Positions 27,599 through 36,174 of a stretch of 64,000 nt of DNA are shown in pieces. The DNA is from Candidatus Arcticimaribacter forsetii (GTDB taxonomy: Bacteria > Bacteroidota > Bacteroidia > Flavobacteriales > Flavobacteriaceae): NCBI RefSeq assembly GCF_910589745.1, contig NZ_OU342399.1:1054001-1118000 (forward strand), in the 5' to 3' direction. Below the pieces are notes generated by a model. The model was not told the origin of the DNA. It worked only from the letters and a program-made list of their open reading frames with translations, and ran no database searches. Both the position numbers and the translations under genes were made by a program. Position 1 is the first letter of the stretch; every line of letters starts with the position of its first letter.

Positions 27599-30500
27599 AT
27601 GAGTAGTAAGACAGAAAAATTTCTTCAGAAAATTAAGGATAAAGGATTTTGGAATGATGATTTAGATTATTCCAAAGGAGTTTATAAAGGTTCCAGAGAG
27701 CCCTTTGAGGTTTGGTGTAAGATTCATAAAGTTGAAGTGACTAAAAAAAACGCTAGACAATTATATAGTCATAAAGGCTGCCAACTTTGTGGTTATGAAG
27801 AATCAAAAAAAAAAAACAGGATAAACGGAATAATTATTTTCTTAAAAGAAGCCCCTGTTAAATTCAAACATCAATTTAAATATGATAAAAATTTTTCTAA
27901 ATCTCTTGGAGATGAGATGGAGATTTATTGTAAAAAACATGACGAAAAATTTCTTCAAAAACCAAACGCCCATTTAAAGGGAATTACTAAATGTTCTGGA
28001 TGCAGAAAAGAAAAACGAAAAAATCAAGGAGCTAGAAAAAGAATGTCACTTGGAGAGTTTATCAAAAAATCAAAGATTGTTCATAAAAACAAGTTTGATT
28101 ATTCAATTACTGAACAGTTTAAAAATCAAAATGATAAAGTTTTTATAAAGTGCCCTATTCATGGTAAAATTGAAGTGAATGTTGGTAATCATTTAAAAGG
28201 AAGTGATTGTATGGATTGTAGTGGAAATACTAAAAGAAATACAAAATCATTTCTTGTGGAGTTAGAGAGTAAAGGGTTCTTATTCAAAGATTATGATTAC
28301 TCATTAGTAGATTATACAAATACAAACTCCAAGGTTATAATTATTGATAAGAAGTTTGATACAAAACATTCAATTATCCCCAAAGAACTTTTAAAAGGGA
28401 AAAAATGTTTGTCATCCAATTTAACTAATGGGTATTTAGATTTTGAAGATGCGAGAGAATTTGTGTGGAATTTAAATTTGAAAAATGAAAGTGAATGGAG
28501 AAAATATTTAAAAACAGAAAATAGACCTTGGAATATTACTACCAATCCATCCAAAATGTATAAAGATAAAGGATGGAAAGGAATGAATGATTGGTTAGGC
28601 ACTAAAAAAGGGTGGGATGGTAAATATCTTGATTTTGAAGTCGCACGTGAAGTTGTAAGGAAAGAAAACCTTCAAACTCAAAACGAATGGTTTAATGATT
28701 ATGTGAAAAATCGAAAACCCCATAACATTCCATCAAATCCTCAATTCGTTTATAAGGAAAAATGGAAATCATTTCCTGATTGGATTGGAACAAAAGATGG
28801 GTGGGAAGGGTATGAGTGGAAAAGTTATGAGGAAGCAAAAAAGTTTGTACATGGTTTAGAATTAAAGAGTACAGATGAATGGGATGATTATACTTCAAAA
28901 AATAAATTACCCAAAGGAATACCGACATATCCGAATAGAATTTATAAAGAATTTGGTTTCAGTATGGGGGATTGGTTAGGTACTGGAAATGTTTCTAATC
29001 GTGATAAAGAGTTTTATTCATTTAAAGAAGGTAGAGAAATCACTCATCAATTAAGTTTAAAAAGTAGTACTGAATGGAAAAAATATACTCAATCTGATAA
29101 GTATGATAAAATGATTCCTAAAGCACCCCATATGACTTACAAAGAATTTATAAGTATGGGGGATTGGTTAGGTTATATTGGAGATGGTTCTCACGATTGG
29201 ACAAGAAAATATATTCTTGATTTTATTAATAACATTAAGGATGAACTTATTAAACTTGATTCAATAGAGTTAATTACAATAATCAACTCCAATAATTTAG
29301 CAAAGAAAATTAAAGATTTAGGATTTTTAGAAGATTTAGTTTCCTCCAAATCAAATACAGTTCAAAGGGAAAATATAGTTTCAAAAATTCAAAAACATAT
29401 TAGTGATTTAGTTGGAAATTCAGATGAAGAAGAATTAGTTGAAGAAGAGTTAGTAGAAAATGTTTTTGAAGAAGAATTAACAGAGGGAGATGATACTTTT
29501 TATGACAGTATTGAGGAGGTAGAAGAATTAAAAGATTTTAAACCACTTGAGGAATTAAAATTTTATGACAATAAACTTATTACTTCTTCACTTGATGATG
29601 AGAACATTGATTTTCTATTAAAAAATCAACTCAAAAAACTTTGGAATAGTGTTCTTAATAATGAAATATCTGTTGATGAAGTTTTAAAAGAGGATGGTGG
29701 TAAAAACTTTAAACTAATAAAGAATAAATTTATTAATGAGTACAAAGAGGTTTCAAAAATAACACCTCCTAAAGATTATGTTTTCAAATACCCTCCGAAT
29801 TTGATGCAGAAACTTGTTACATATAGAATGAAACAAGAAAAATTGTATGGTAATTGGAGTGGAACTGGAGCAGGGAAAACTCTATCATCAATTTTTTGTG
29901 GGAGATATCTTAATCTTAAAAACACAATCATAATTTGTAATAATTCAACTATAAGTGGTTGGGTTAACTCAATCCATGAATATTTTGACAACTCTCAAGT
30001 ATACACCAAAACACAACTTAATAATAATGATGTAAGGCCAAATAAATACAATATCGTTCACAAATACGATATTAACCTTAAAGGAGATAGGTTTAATTAT
30101 ATCGTTTTAAACTATGAAACATTTCAATTAGAAGATGGTGAGTTTATTATTTCAGAATTACTGAAAAAAAATAGTATTGATTACATCATTTTAGATGAGG
30201 TTCAAAATGTCAAACAAAGAAAGGAGAAGGATGAATCTTCAAGAAGGAATGTAATTAATAAATTAATTATTCATTCTAAAAACGAAAATCCGAACCTTTA
30301 TTTAATGGTAATGAGTGCAACTCCTGTAATTAATAACCTTGTAGAACCTAAAAAATTAATTGAACTAATTAGTGGTGAAGTTCATGAAGAATTAGAAACA
30401 AAAAGTAGTATCAGTAATGGTGTTGAAATGTATAAATCTTTAACAAGGTTTGGAATTAGATATAAACCTAAATATGGAATATCAGTAAATGAGAATCTAA

Positions 30501-31759
30501 TTCAAGTTAATGGTGATGATTTAATTGATGAATTAAAAAAGATACCAAAGGGTTCTCCAATAGGTTTCGAAAAAGTTTTGATTAACACTAAACTTGAATC
30601 TATAAAACAATACCTTAAAAAAGGAACTCTGATATATTCTCATTATGTAACGGATTTGGTGAACGTAATTGGAGAATTCGTTGGTGAACTTGGATATACC
30701 TATGGTTTCTATATAGGTGATGATAAAGAAGGTTTAAGAAGGTTTAAAAACAAAGAGATAGATATTTTAATTGGTTCTGCTCCAATTGGTACTGGTGTAG
30801 ATGGGATTCAATATGTATGTAATACTCTAATTCCATTAATATTACCTTGGACAAGTTCTGAATACGAACAACTTCTCGGAAGGGTAAATAGACAAGGTTC
30901 AAATTTTGATAATGTTAATGTTTACATACCTCAAGTTGTAGTTTCTCGTGGAGATAAGGAATGGAGTTGGGATAAGAGAAGGTATAATATAATTAAGTTT
31001 AAATCTACTCTTGCAGATTTATCAATGGATGGAATCATACCTAAAGAACTTTCTCCTCCAAAATCCACTTTAGTTAAACAAGCACAGAAAGAATTAGAAG
31101 AATGGATTAACCGAATTTCAGAAAACGATATTTTAACAATAGATAGAGAAGAAATTAAAATTCCTCTTAATCCAAAACAAATAGAATATAAAAGAAAGGA
31201 GTTAGGAGATTTTTCTGAACTAAATAAAAAATGGAGTGTATCCAATTCTAAAACAATTAAAGAAAGATTAAAAAAAGATAAATCTGAATGGAATTATTAT
31301 CATACTCTATACAGAGAAAAAAGGAAAGGTTGGATTGAAACACCGTACATAGAGATTTCAAAAAAAATTAAGGATAGAGAAGATTGGATTGTTGCAGATT
31401 TAGGATGTGGTGAAAATCTCTTATCTAAAGAAATAACAAACAAAGTTTATCCATTTGATTATGTTGGAATAGATGAATCAGTTATTGAATGTGATATATC
31501 AGATATTCCATTAGAGAACAATAAAGTAGATGTTAGTGTTTTTTGTTTGTCTCTAATGGGTTCTAATTACAAGGAATACCTAAAAGAAGGATATAGAATC
31601 CTAAAACCTTATGGTAATATGTTTATTGTTGAACCTCAAAAGAAATGGGCAAATAATTCTGAAAGATTAATTTCAGAATTAGAATCAATTGGGTTAAAAG
31701 TAGTTGATTCGTATACCTCAAGTAGGTTTTTGTATATTCAATGTTTAAAACTAAAGTAA
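27599..31759 (+). CDS. zinc-module / INT_rpt / SF2 helicase / Rrp8-like methyltransferase fusion
   Basis: A 1386-residue protein. (1) Four repeats of about 60 residues; the first three carry CxxH...CxxC (C40 H43 C61 C64; C111 H114 C132 C135; C185 H188 C204 C207), and the fourth (217-273) has lost its ligands. (2) Four INT_rpt-like repeats, about 279-530 (ending GWKGMNDWLGT, SFPDWIGT, SMGDWLGT, SMGDWLGY). (3) An acidic linker, about 605-650. (4) An SF2 helicase: GTGAGKT at 755, LDEVQ at 864, MSATP at 906, GTGVDG at about 1064, QLLGRVNRQG at 1091. (5) A class I SAM methyltransferase, about 1230-1386: VADLGCGENLL and FCLSLMGSN...RILKPYG, as in Rrp8. Probable DNA-translocating modification enzyme; substrate unknown. 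Confidence 0.85.
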   Translation: MSSKTEKFLQKIKDKGFWNDDLDYSKGVYKGSREPFEVWCKIHKVEVTKKNARQLYSHKGCQLCGYEESKKKNRINGIIIFLKEAPVKFKHQFKYDKNFSKSLGDEMEIYCKKHDEKFLQKPNAHLKGITKCSGCRKEKRKNQGARKRMSLGEFIKKSKIVHKNKFDYSITEQFKNQNDKVFIKCPIHGKIEVNVGNHLKGSDCMDCSGNTKRNTKSFLVELESKGFLFKDYDYSLVDYTNTNSKVIIIDKKFDTKHSIIPKELLKGKKCLSSNLTNGYLDFEDAREFVWNLNLKNESEWRKYLKTENRPWNITTNPSKMYKDKGWKGMNDWLGTKKGWDGKYLDFEVAREVVRKENLQTQNEWFNDYVKNRKPHNIPSNPQFVYKEKWKSFPDWIGTKDGWEGYEWKSYEEAKKFVHGLELKSTDEWDDYTSKNKLPKGIPTYPNRIYKEFGFSMGDWLGTGNVSNRDKEFYSFKEGREITHQLSLKSSTEWKKYTQSDKYDKMIPKAPHMTYKEFISMGDWLGYIGDGSHDWTRKYILDFINNIKDELIKLDSIELITIINSNNLAKKIKDLGFLEDLVSSKSNTVQRENIVSKIQKHISDLVGNSDEEELVEEELVENVFEEELTEGDDTFYDSIEEVEELKDFKPLEELKFYDNKLITSSLDDENIDFLLKNQLKKLWNSVLNNEISVDEVLKEDGGKNFKLIKNKFINEYKEVSKITPPKDYVFKYPPNLMQKLVTYRMKQEKLYGNWSGTGAGKTLSSIFCGRYLNLKNTIIICNNSTISGWVNSIHEYFDNSQVYTKTQLNNNDVRPNKYNIVHKYDINLKGDRFNYIVLNYETFQLEDGEFIISELLKKNSIDYIILDEVQNVKQRKEKDESSRRNVINKLIIHSKNENPNLYLMVMSATPVINNLVEPKKLIELISGEVHEELETKSSISNGVEMYKSLTRFGIRYKPKYGISVNENLIQVNGDDLIDELKKIPKGSPIGFEKVLINTKLESIKQYLKKGTLIYSHYVTDLVNVIGEFVGELGYTYGFYIGDDKEGLRRFKNKEIDILIGSAPIGTGVDGIQYVCNTLIPLILPWTSSEYEQLLGRVNRQGSNFDNVNVYIPQVVVSRGDKEWSWDKRRYNIIKFKSTLADLSMDGIIPKELSPPKSTLVKQAQKELEEWINRISENDILTIDREEIKIPLNPKQIEYKRKELGDFSELNKKWSVSNSKTIKERLKKDKSEWNYYHTLYREKRKGWIETPYIEISKKIKDREDWIVADLGCGENLLSKEITNKVYPFDYVGIDESVIECDISDIPLENNKVDVSVFCLSLMGSNYKEYLKEGYRILKPYGNMFIVEPQKKWANNSERLISELESIGLKVVDSYTSSRFLYIQCLKLK

Positions 31760-32758
31760 ATGAGAGTTTTTGTATTACGAGCAGATTATGGGAGATACAC
31801 TGATGTATTTAAAAAACACAGTTATATTGGAATAGGTTGGTTTGAGGAAATTAATCCTATTGAAAATAATTGGGATTTAACAGATAAAGATTTCCTAAAA
31901 GAAAAATATAGAGAAAAATACCCTACAGATGCTAATATGAGAGTAAATCAAAATGTGGGTCAAATTTTTCGATTTATTAACGATATTAATATTGGTGATA
32001 TAATAATCTCTCCACACAACACCAATGAATTGATAATAGGGAAAGTAGTTGGAGATTTATATTTTGAAGAAGATAATTCTTCCCCATATCCTTGGAGAAA
32101 AAAAGTTGAGTGGTTAAAAAATGAATTTAATAGACATTCATTTTCAAATCCTTTACAAAATACACTTCGTTCCTCTTTAACTTGTTTTGAAGTAAAACAA
32201 AAAGATGAAATCTTTGAAGTACTTGGTTTCGATTTTCCTAAAACAAAAACAAAAAAGGAAATCAAATTTGATTCAAAATCAGCTTATGAACTTATAAGAT
32301 TGAAGTTTTTAGAATTAGGTGCAACTGAATTTGAACAATTAGTTTCCTATCTGTTAAGAACACTAGGTTTTGAACCAACACAAGAAATTGGTAAAGTTGG
32401 TGATGGTGGAATTGATTTTGAAGGTATTTTAGATGTTAATGGTATAGCTTCAGTAAATCTTCAAGTTCAAGTAAAGAGATATGATAATAGTTCAATTGGT
32501 GAAAAAGAGATAAGAAGTTTCAGAGGTGCTTTGAAACAAGATTATCAAGGTTGTTTCATAACTCTTTCCAAGTTTCAGAAGAAAGCAATTATTAGTTCAA
32601 CTAAAGAAGGATATAAAGGAATTCAGTTAATTGATGGAACAAAGTTTATCGAACTATTCATACAACAATACGAAGAAATCATTGATGTCATTCAAAGTGA
32701 TGATAATGATGAATTATTAGATAAACTCCAATTTAAGAAATCCTTACTGCCTATATAA
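31760..32758 (+). CDS. PUA-like domain + Mrr-type restriction endonuclease
   Basis: A 332-residue protein whose ATG directly abuts the stop of the helicase-methyltransferase gene. The N-terminal half (about 1-165: VLRADYGRYTDVFKKHSYIGIGW, NVGQIFRFINDINIGDIIISP, GKVVGDLYFEED) is a PUA/EVE-like module of the kind fused to restriction enzymes, thought to read modified bases. The C-terminal half (about 175-325) is an Mrr catalytic domain: FEQLVSYLLRTLGFEPTQ, DGGID at about 214 and QVQVKR at about 236, giving the E/D...QxK nuclease active site. It probably cleaves DNA that carries a foreign or missing modification. Specificity is not visible. Confidence 0.87.
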   Translation: MRVFVLRADYGRYTDVFKKHSYIGIGWFEEINPIENNWDLTDKDFLKEKYREKYPTDANMRVNQNVGQIFRFINDINIGDIIISPHNTNELIIGKVVGDLYFEEDNSSPYPWRKKVEWLKNEFNRHSFSNPLQNTLRSSLTCFEVKQKDEIFEVLGFDFPKTKTKKEIKFDSKSAYELIRLKFLELGATEFEQLVSYLLRTLGFEPTQEIGKVGDGGIDFEGILDVNGIASVNLQVQVKRYDNSSIGEKEIRSFRGALKQDYQGCFITLSKFQKKAIISSTKEGYKGIQLIDGTKFIELFIQQYEEIIDVIQSDDNDELLDKLQFKKSLLPI

Positions 32759-32790
32759 AAAAGTGGAAATCGAGTTTCTACTTTTATCTT
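32759..32790 (+). terminator. intrinsic terminator after the island operon
   Basis: Stem AAGTGGAAA (32761-32769) and TTTCTACTT (32775-32783) with one G-T pair and loop TCGAG, followed by TTATCTTTTATAG. It starts right after the stop of the Mrr gene, confirming that the two genes form a closed transcription unit. Confidence 0.7.
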
Positions 32791-32946
32791 TTATAGACTT
32801 CTTCAACGATACTAAAATCATCGTGAATAGATAGATTATCCTTTGTATTTTTGATAGAGTTTCTAATCTCATTTTTTAGATTATCTCTTACTTAATCACC
32901 ACCACCCAGATTTTTAATTATTCTAAATGCAGATTTTAGGGAAAAG

Positions 32947-33220
32947 TTAAAATTCATTTATCCAATCTAGTCCAATAGGTTCTCCATCTCTAGCGCTAAC
33001 TGTTTGTACTTTTGGCATTACATAGGGGAGTAGTTTAATAAGTAATTCTATTCTTTCTTTAGGCTCAAGTTCATTAATGTTATCTTGAAGATTTTGAAGT
33101 TCATCATCTACCATATGCTTTAATACTCTCCTTAATTCACTTGTTGTCTTATTCGGAGTGCCTAACTCTCGTCCTCCTGTTTTAAATCCTTTTGCCTAAT
33201 TAACAAGTGTTTTCAGGCAT
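32947..33220 (-). pseudogene. decayed small mobile-element protein (KGFKTGGR...GTPNKTT family)
   Basis: An 82-codon frame open from 33195 to 32947 reads AKGFKTGGRELGTPNKTTSE, then LQDNINELEPKERIELLIKLLPYVMPK and ends LDWINEF. Proteins with the TGGR.KGTPNK N-terminus are common beside integrases and in phage-like elements of Bacteroidota. A stop codon lies directly before the frame, and the only sensible ATG (33220-33218, MPENTC) is in another frame, so a 1-base frameshift has broken it. A 21-codon ORF overlaps its end (MNFNFSLKSAFRIIKNLGGG). It may still be read from an internal ATG. Confidence 0.65.
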
Positions 33221-33242
33221 AAGAAACTAAAAGAATAGTATG

Positions 33243-33260
33243 TTACTTTCCAATACAGAA
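33243..33260 (-). repeat. att direct repeat at the mnmE 3' end, proximal copy
   Basis: The last six codons of mnmE (FCIGK and stop), identical to the isolated copy at 27336-27353. This is the chromosomal attachment core of the island. Confidence 0.85.
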
Positions 33261-34625
33261 ATTAGCAAATATATTGCCTAATAACTCATCGTTTGTAACC
33301 TCTCCAGTAATTTCACCTAAATGAAACAAAGCTTGGCGCAGATCGATTGCCAAAAGATCCCCACTTAATCCGTTGGTCAACCCGTTTTGTATGGCAGTTA
33401 CTTCTTTTTGGGCTGCATAAAGGGAACCGTAGTGTCTTGAATTGGTTACGATACTCTGATCTTGAGTAGGATTAATTTTGAAATGCTTAGTTAATAAATT
33501 AATTAATTGATCAATATTTGAATTCATTTTTGCACTGATCGAAACTGTTGGATAGTTTACTATTTCATCCGGAATATCTGTTGATAGATTTTGATCTTCT
33601 TTGTTGAATACAAGTATTAGTTTTTTGTTTGGATATTTACTTTTAAATGCTTCTAATTCTTTAACTAATTCTACTTGATTTTCTTTAAAATCTGTAGGAT
33701 CTACGAGGTGTAAAACATAGGCGGCAAGATCTATTTTATCAAATGTTTTTTGAATACCAATTTTCTCTATTGTATCCTCAGTTTCTCTGATTCCTGCAGT
33801 ATCAATAAATCTAAAACAAATTCCATCCAGAGTAATTTCATCTTCAATGCTGTCTCTTGTTGTTCCTGCAATATCACTGATTATAGCTTTATCTTCGTTT
33901 AAAAGACAATTAAGTAAGGTTGATTTCCCTACGTTGGGTGCTCCTACAATGGCAATTGGTACTCCTTTTTTGATTACATTTCCTAATGCAAAAGAATCGA
34001 GCAAGTTTTTAAGAACTACTTGAATTTTTAGAAGTAGATTTTCTAGTTGTTTGCGGTCTGCAAATGCAACATCCTCTTCTGCAAAGTCAAGTTCTAATTC
34101 AATAAGCGAAGCAAAATTTAAAAGTTCTTGTCTTAAGTTTTTAATTTCAGAACTAAAACCACCACGCATTTGTTGCATTGCCAATTGATGACTTGCTTCA
34201 TTTTCTGATGAAATCAAATCTGCAACTGCTTCAGCTTGTGACAAGTCCATTTTACCATTTAAAAACGCTCGTAGTGTGAATTCTCCGGGTTTTGCTGTTT
34301 CTGCTCCTTGTTCAATCAGCAATTTCATTATTTCCTGTTGTATGAAGGGACTTCCGTGACATGAAATTTCTATTACATCTTCACCGGTGTAGGAGTGAGG
34401 GTTTTTAAAAATACTAACGAGTACTTCGTCAATAACACTTTTGTTATTAATAATATCACCCAAATGGATGCTGTGACTTTTTTGGTCTTTCAACAGTTTC
34501 CCAGAACGTGCTTTGAATACAGTTTCTGTGATATCAATTGCATTGGTCCCCGACAATCGAATTAATGCTATCGCTCCAGCTCCTGTAGCGGTCGATAATG
34601 CCATTATTGTTCCTTCACTTATCAT
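33243..34625 (-). CDS. mnmE: tRNA uridine-5-carboxymethylaminomethyl(34) synthesis GTPase
   Basis: A 460-residue GTPase that, with MnmG, modifies the wobble uridine of certain tRNAs. It has the formyl-THF-binding N-terminal domain (IMALSTATGAGAIALIRLSG), the G domain (GAPNVGKSTLLN, DIAGTTRDSIED, DTAGIRETEDTIE, NKED) and the C-terminal FCIGK with the conserved catalytic cysteine. The gene is full length and ends exactly inside the island's attachment repeat, so integration left the coding sequence intact. The 3' end of mnmE/trmE is an established integration site in other bacteria. Confidence 0.97.
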   Translation of the reverse strand: MISEGTIMALSTATGAGAIALIRLSGTNAIDITETVFKARSGKLLKDQKSHSIHLGDIINNKSVIDEVLVSIFKNPHSYTGEDVIEISCHGSPFIQQEIMKLLIEQGAETAKPGEFTLRAFLNGKMDLSQAEAVADLISSENEASHQLAMQQMRGGFSSEIKNLRQELLNFASLIELELDFAEEDVAFADRKQLENLLLKIQVVLKNLLDSFALGNVIKKGVPIAIVGAPNVGKSTLLNCLLNEDKAIISDIAGTTRDSIEDEITLDGICFRFIDTAGIRETEDTIEKIGIQKTFDKIDLAAYVLHLVDPTDFKENQVELVKELEAFKSKYPNKKLILVFNKEDQNLSTDIPDEIVNYPTVSISAKMNSNIDQLINLLTKHFKINPTQDQSIVTNSRHYGSLYAAQKEVTAIQNGLTNGLSGDLLAIDLRQALFHLGEITGEVTNDELLGNIFANFCIGK

Positions 34626-34711
34626 GTTGTAAAATTAAACATTAATACGCTTTTAAACGAAATCTATATATTTAATTGGGGAGATATTTCAACTTGTTGT
34701 ATTTTGCTATT

Positions 34712-35050
34712 ATGAAAGAAAATCAACAGCTCCTTGTTTTTTTACATTTAAGCCAGTTATTAAATGTATTTAGTGGTTTTTTAGGGATTATAGTACCTCT
34801 TGTAATTTGGCAGACCAATAAAAAATTAGTGTTTGAAATGGATGCGCATGGAAAAGCAGTAATGAATTTTCAGATTTCAGTGTTTATATTGGCATTATGC
34901 TGTATCCCTTTAATTCTGTTTTTTGGCCTAGGTATTGTCGGAATTATAATACTATCTATCATATCAATCGTTTTTCCTGTTCTAAACGCAATCAGAGCTG
35001 GAAATGGGACATTCCCAAACTATCCGTTAGTCTATAAATTTATTGACTAA
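34712..35050 (+). CDS. DUF4870 family membrane protein
   Basis: 112 residues from the ATG at 34712; an in-frame TTG at 34676 would add 12 residues but is less likely. Sequence features are LVFLHLSQLLNVFSGFLGIIVPLVIWQTNK, a conserved DAHGKAVMNFQIS motif and two hydrophobic segments, then FPVLNAIRAGNG. This is the pattern of DUF4870 (Tic20-like) small membrane proteins with unknown function. It overlaps the convergent GNAT gene by 11 bases. Confidence 0.85.
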   Translation: MKENQQLLVFLHLSQLLNVFSGFLGIIVPLVIWQTNKKLVFEMDAHGKAVMNFQISVFILALCCIPLILFFGLGIVGIIILSIISIVFPVLNAIRAGNGTFPNYPLVYKFID

Positions 35051-36170
35051 TATTTTTAGTAAACGTAGCTCTTTTTTTGTGAAGTCTATTTTCATAGTTT
35101 TTCCATAATTGTTGAATGGCTTTATTTTCTTCTAATTCAGGATTGGTTTCAACTACGGTAATTCCTCTTTTATTAAAAGTCTTTTGGATGTCATTGAATA
35201 ACATGGCAGTAACTCCTTTATTTTGATATTCTGGATGAACCCCTATTAGATAAAAAGAAGCTCTATTGTTAAAATATTGTGCTCTCAATACATGTAAAAA
35301 ACCAAAAGGAAAATAAGAACCGTTCGCCTTTTTTAAAGCTTTTGTAAAAGAAGGCATGATGATAGCAAATGCAATTAATTTGTTGTCCTTATCAATAACA
35401 CATTTTATAAATTCGGGATGAATGTACTTAAAATACTTTTCTTTGTAGTGCTTTATTTGATAGGGTTGAACTGGAACAAAGGTTTGTAGCTTATTATATG
35501 TTTCTGCAAGTAATTCAAACATTTCATCTACGTATGGAATTATAGCACTTGTTTTTTTGAAGTTTACTAGTTTAAGGTTGTAACGTTCTGAAATAATTTT
35601 CGAAAATCTTTTTACTTTTTCAGGAGCGTCTTCAAAAGGAACAATTTTCATTTCATATTCTACCCATTGAGCTAATTTCTCATAGCCAAGAGTTTCTAGG
35701 TGTTTAGCATAATAAGGATGGTTATATTGTGTAATCATGGTATTCATTTCATCAAAACCATACACAAGGAGACCCGCTTTATCAAGATTAGAAAATCCAA
35801 CAGGCCCCTCTATAAATTCAAGATTATGTTTTTTACCAAATTCATTAACCTTTTGTAATAGTGCTTTACTAATTTCTATATCATCAATAAAATCAAACCA
35901 TCCAAAACGGACTTTCTTTTTTTTTAGTTGCTTAACTTCAATCCAATTTACCATCGCAGCAACTCTTCCCACAAGTTTATTGTTTTTATATGCTAGAAAA
36001 AAAGAGGCATCAGCATTTTTAAAAACAGGGTTTTTTTTCTCATCGATTACTTCAAGCTCTTCCTTCGTGATGGGAGGAACCCAGTATTTATTTCCACTGT
36101 ATAGTTTAAAAGGAAAGGTGACAAATTCTAAAAAGTCATCTCTGGATTTTGCTTTTCTAATTTCAATCAT
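35040..36170 (-). CDS. GNAT-like N-acetyltransferase family protein
   Basis: A 376-residue protein. The N-terminal IRKAKSRDDFLEFVTFPFKLY and NKYWVPPI are typical of a conserved Bacteroidota family with two GNAT-like halves. The C-terminal half contains FYLIGVHPEYQNKGVTAMLFNDI, which resembles the acetyl-CoA-binding motif A (Q-x-x-G-x-A). Substrate unknown. It starts 4 bases after the stop of the upstream outer-membrane gene on the same strand, so they form an operon. The acceptor and whether it is catalytically active remain open. Confidence 0.78.
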   Translation of the reverse strand: MIEIRKAKSRDDFLEFVTFPFKLYSGNKYWVPPITKEELEVIDEKKNPVFKNADASFFLAYKNNKLVGRVAAMVNWIEVKQLKKKKVRFGWFDFIDDIEISKALLQKVNEFGKKHNLEFIEGPVGFSNLDKAGLLVYGFDEMNTMITQYNHPYYAKHLETLGYEKLAQWVEYEMKIVPFEDAPEKVKRFSKIISERYNLKLVNFKKTSAIIPYVDEMFELLAETYNKLQTFVPVQPYQIKHYKEKYFKYIHPEFIKCVIDKDNKLIAFAIIMPSFTKALKKANGSYFPFGFLHVLRAQYFNNRASFYLIGVHPEYQNKGVTAMLFNDIQKTFNKRGITVVETNPELEENKAIQQLWKNYENRLHKKRATFTKNISQ

Positions 36171-36174
36171 AGCC

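Larger units (their letters stand above)
27336..33260. mobile_element. genomic island integrated at the 3' end of mnmE
   Basis: A 5.9 kb segment bounded by an exact 18-bp direct repeat. The right copy is the end of the intact mnmE gene and the left copy is an isolated duplicate. Content: the 1386-residue zinc/INT_rpt/helicase/methyltransferase protein, the Mrr-type endonuclease, and a decayed small mobile-element gene. The island is visibly richer in AAA, GAT and TTA codons than its flanks. No integrase or relaxase gene is inside, so it is either a decayed element or one moved in trans. The repeat and position are seen; integration by a tyrosine recombinase is inferred. Confidence 0.8.

Noticed and set aside
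28434-29190. The island protein as a phage integrase because of its INT_rpt repeats
   Set aside because: No R...HxxR...Y catalytic set is present; the protein continues into SF2 helicase motifs.
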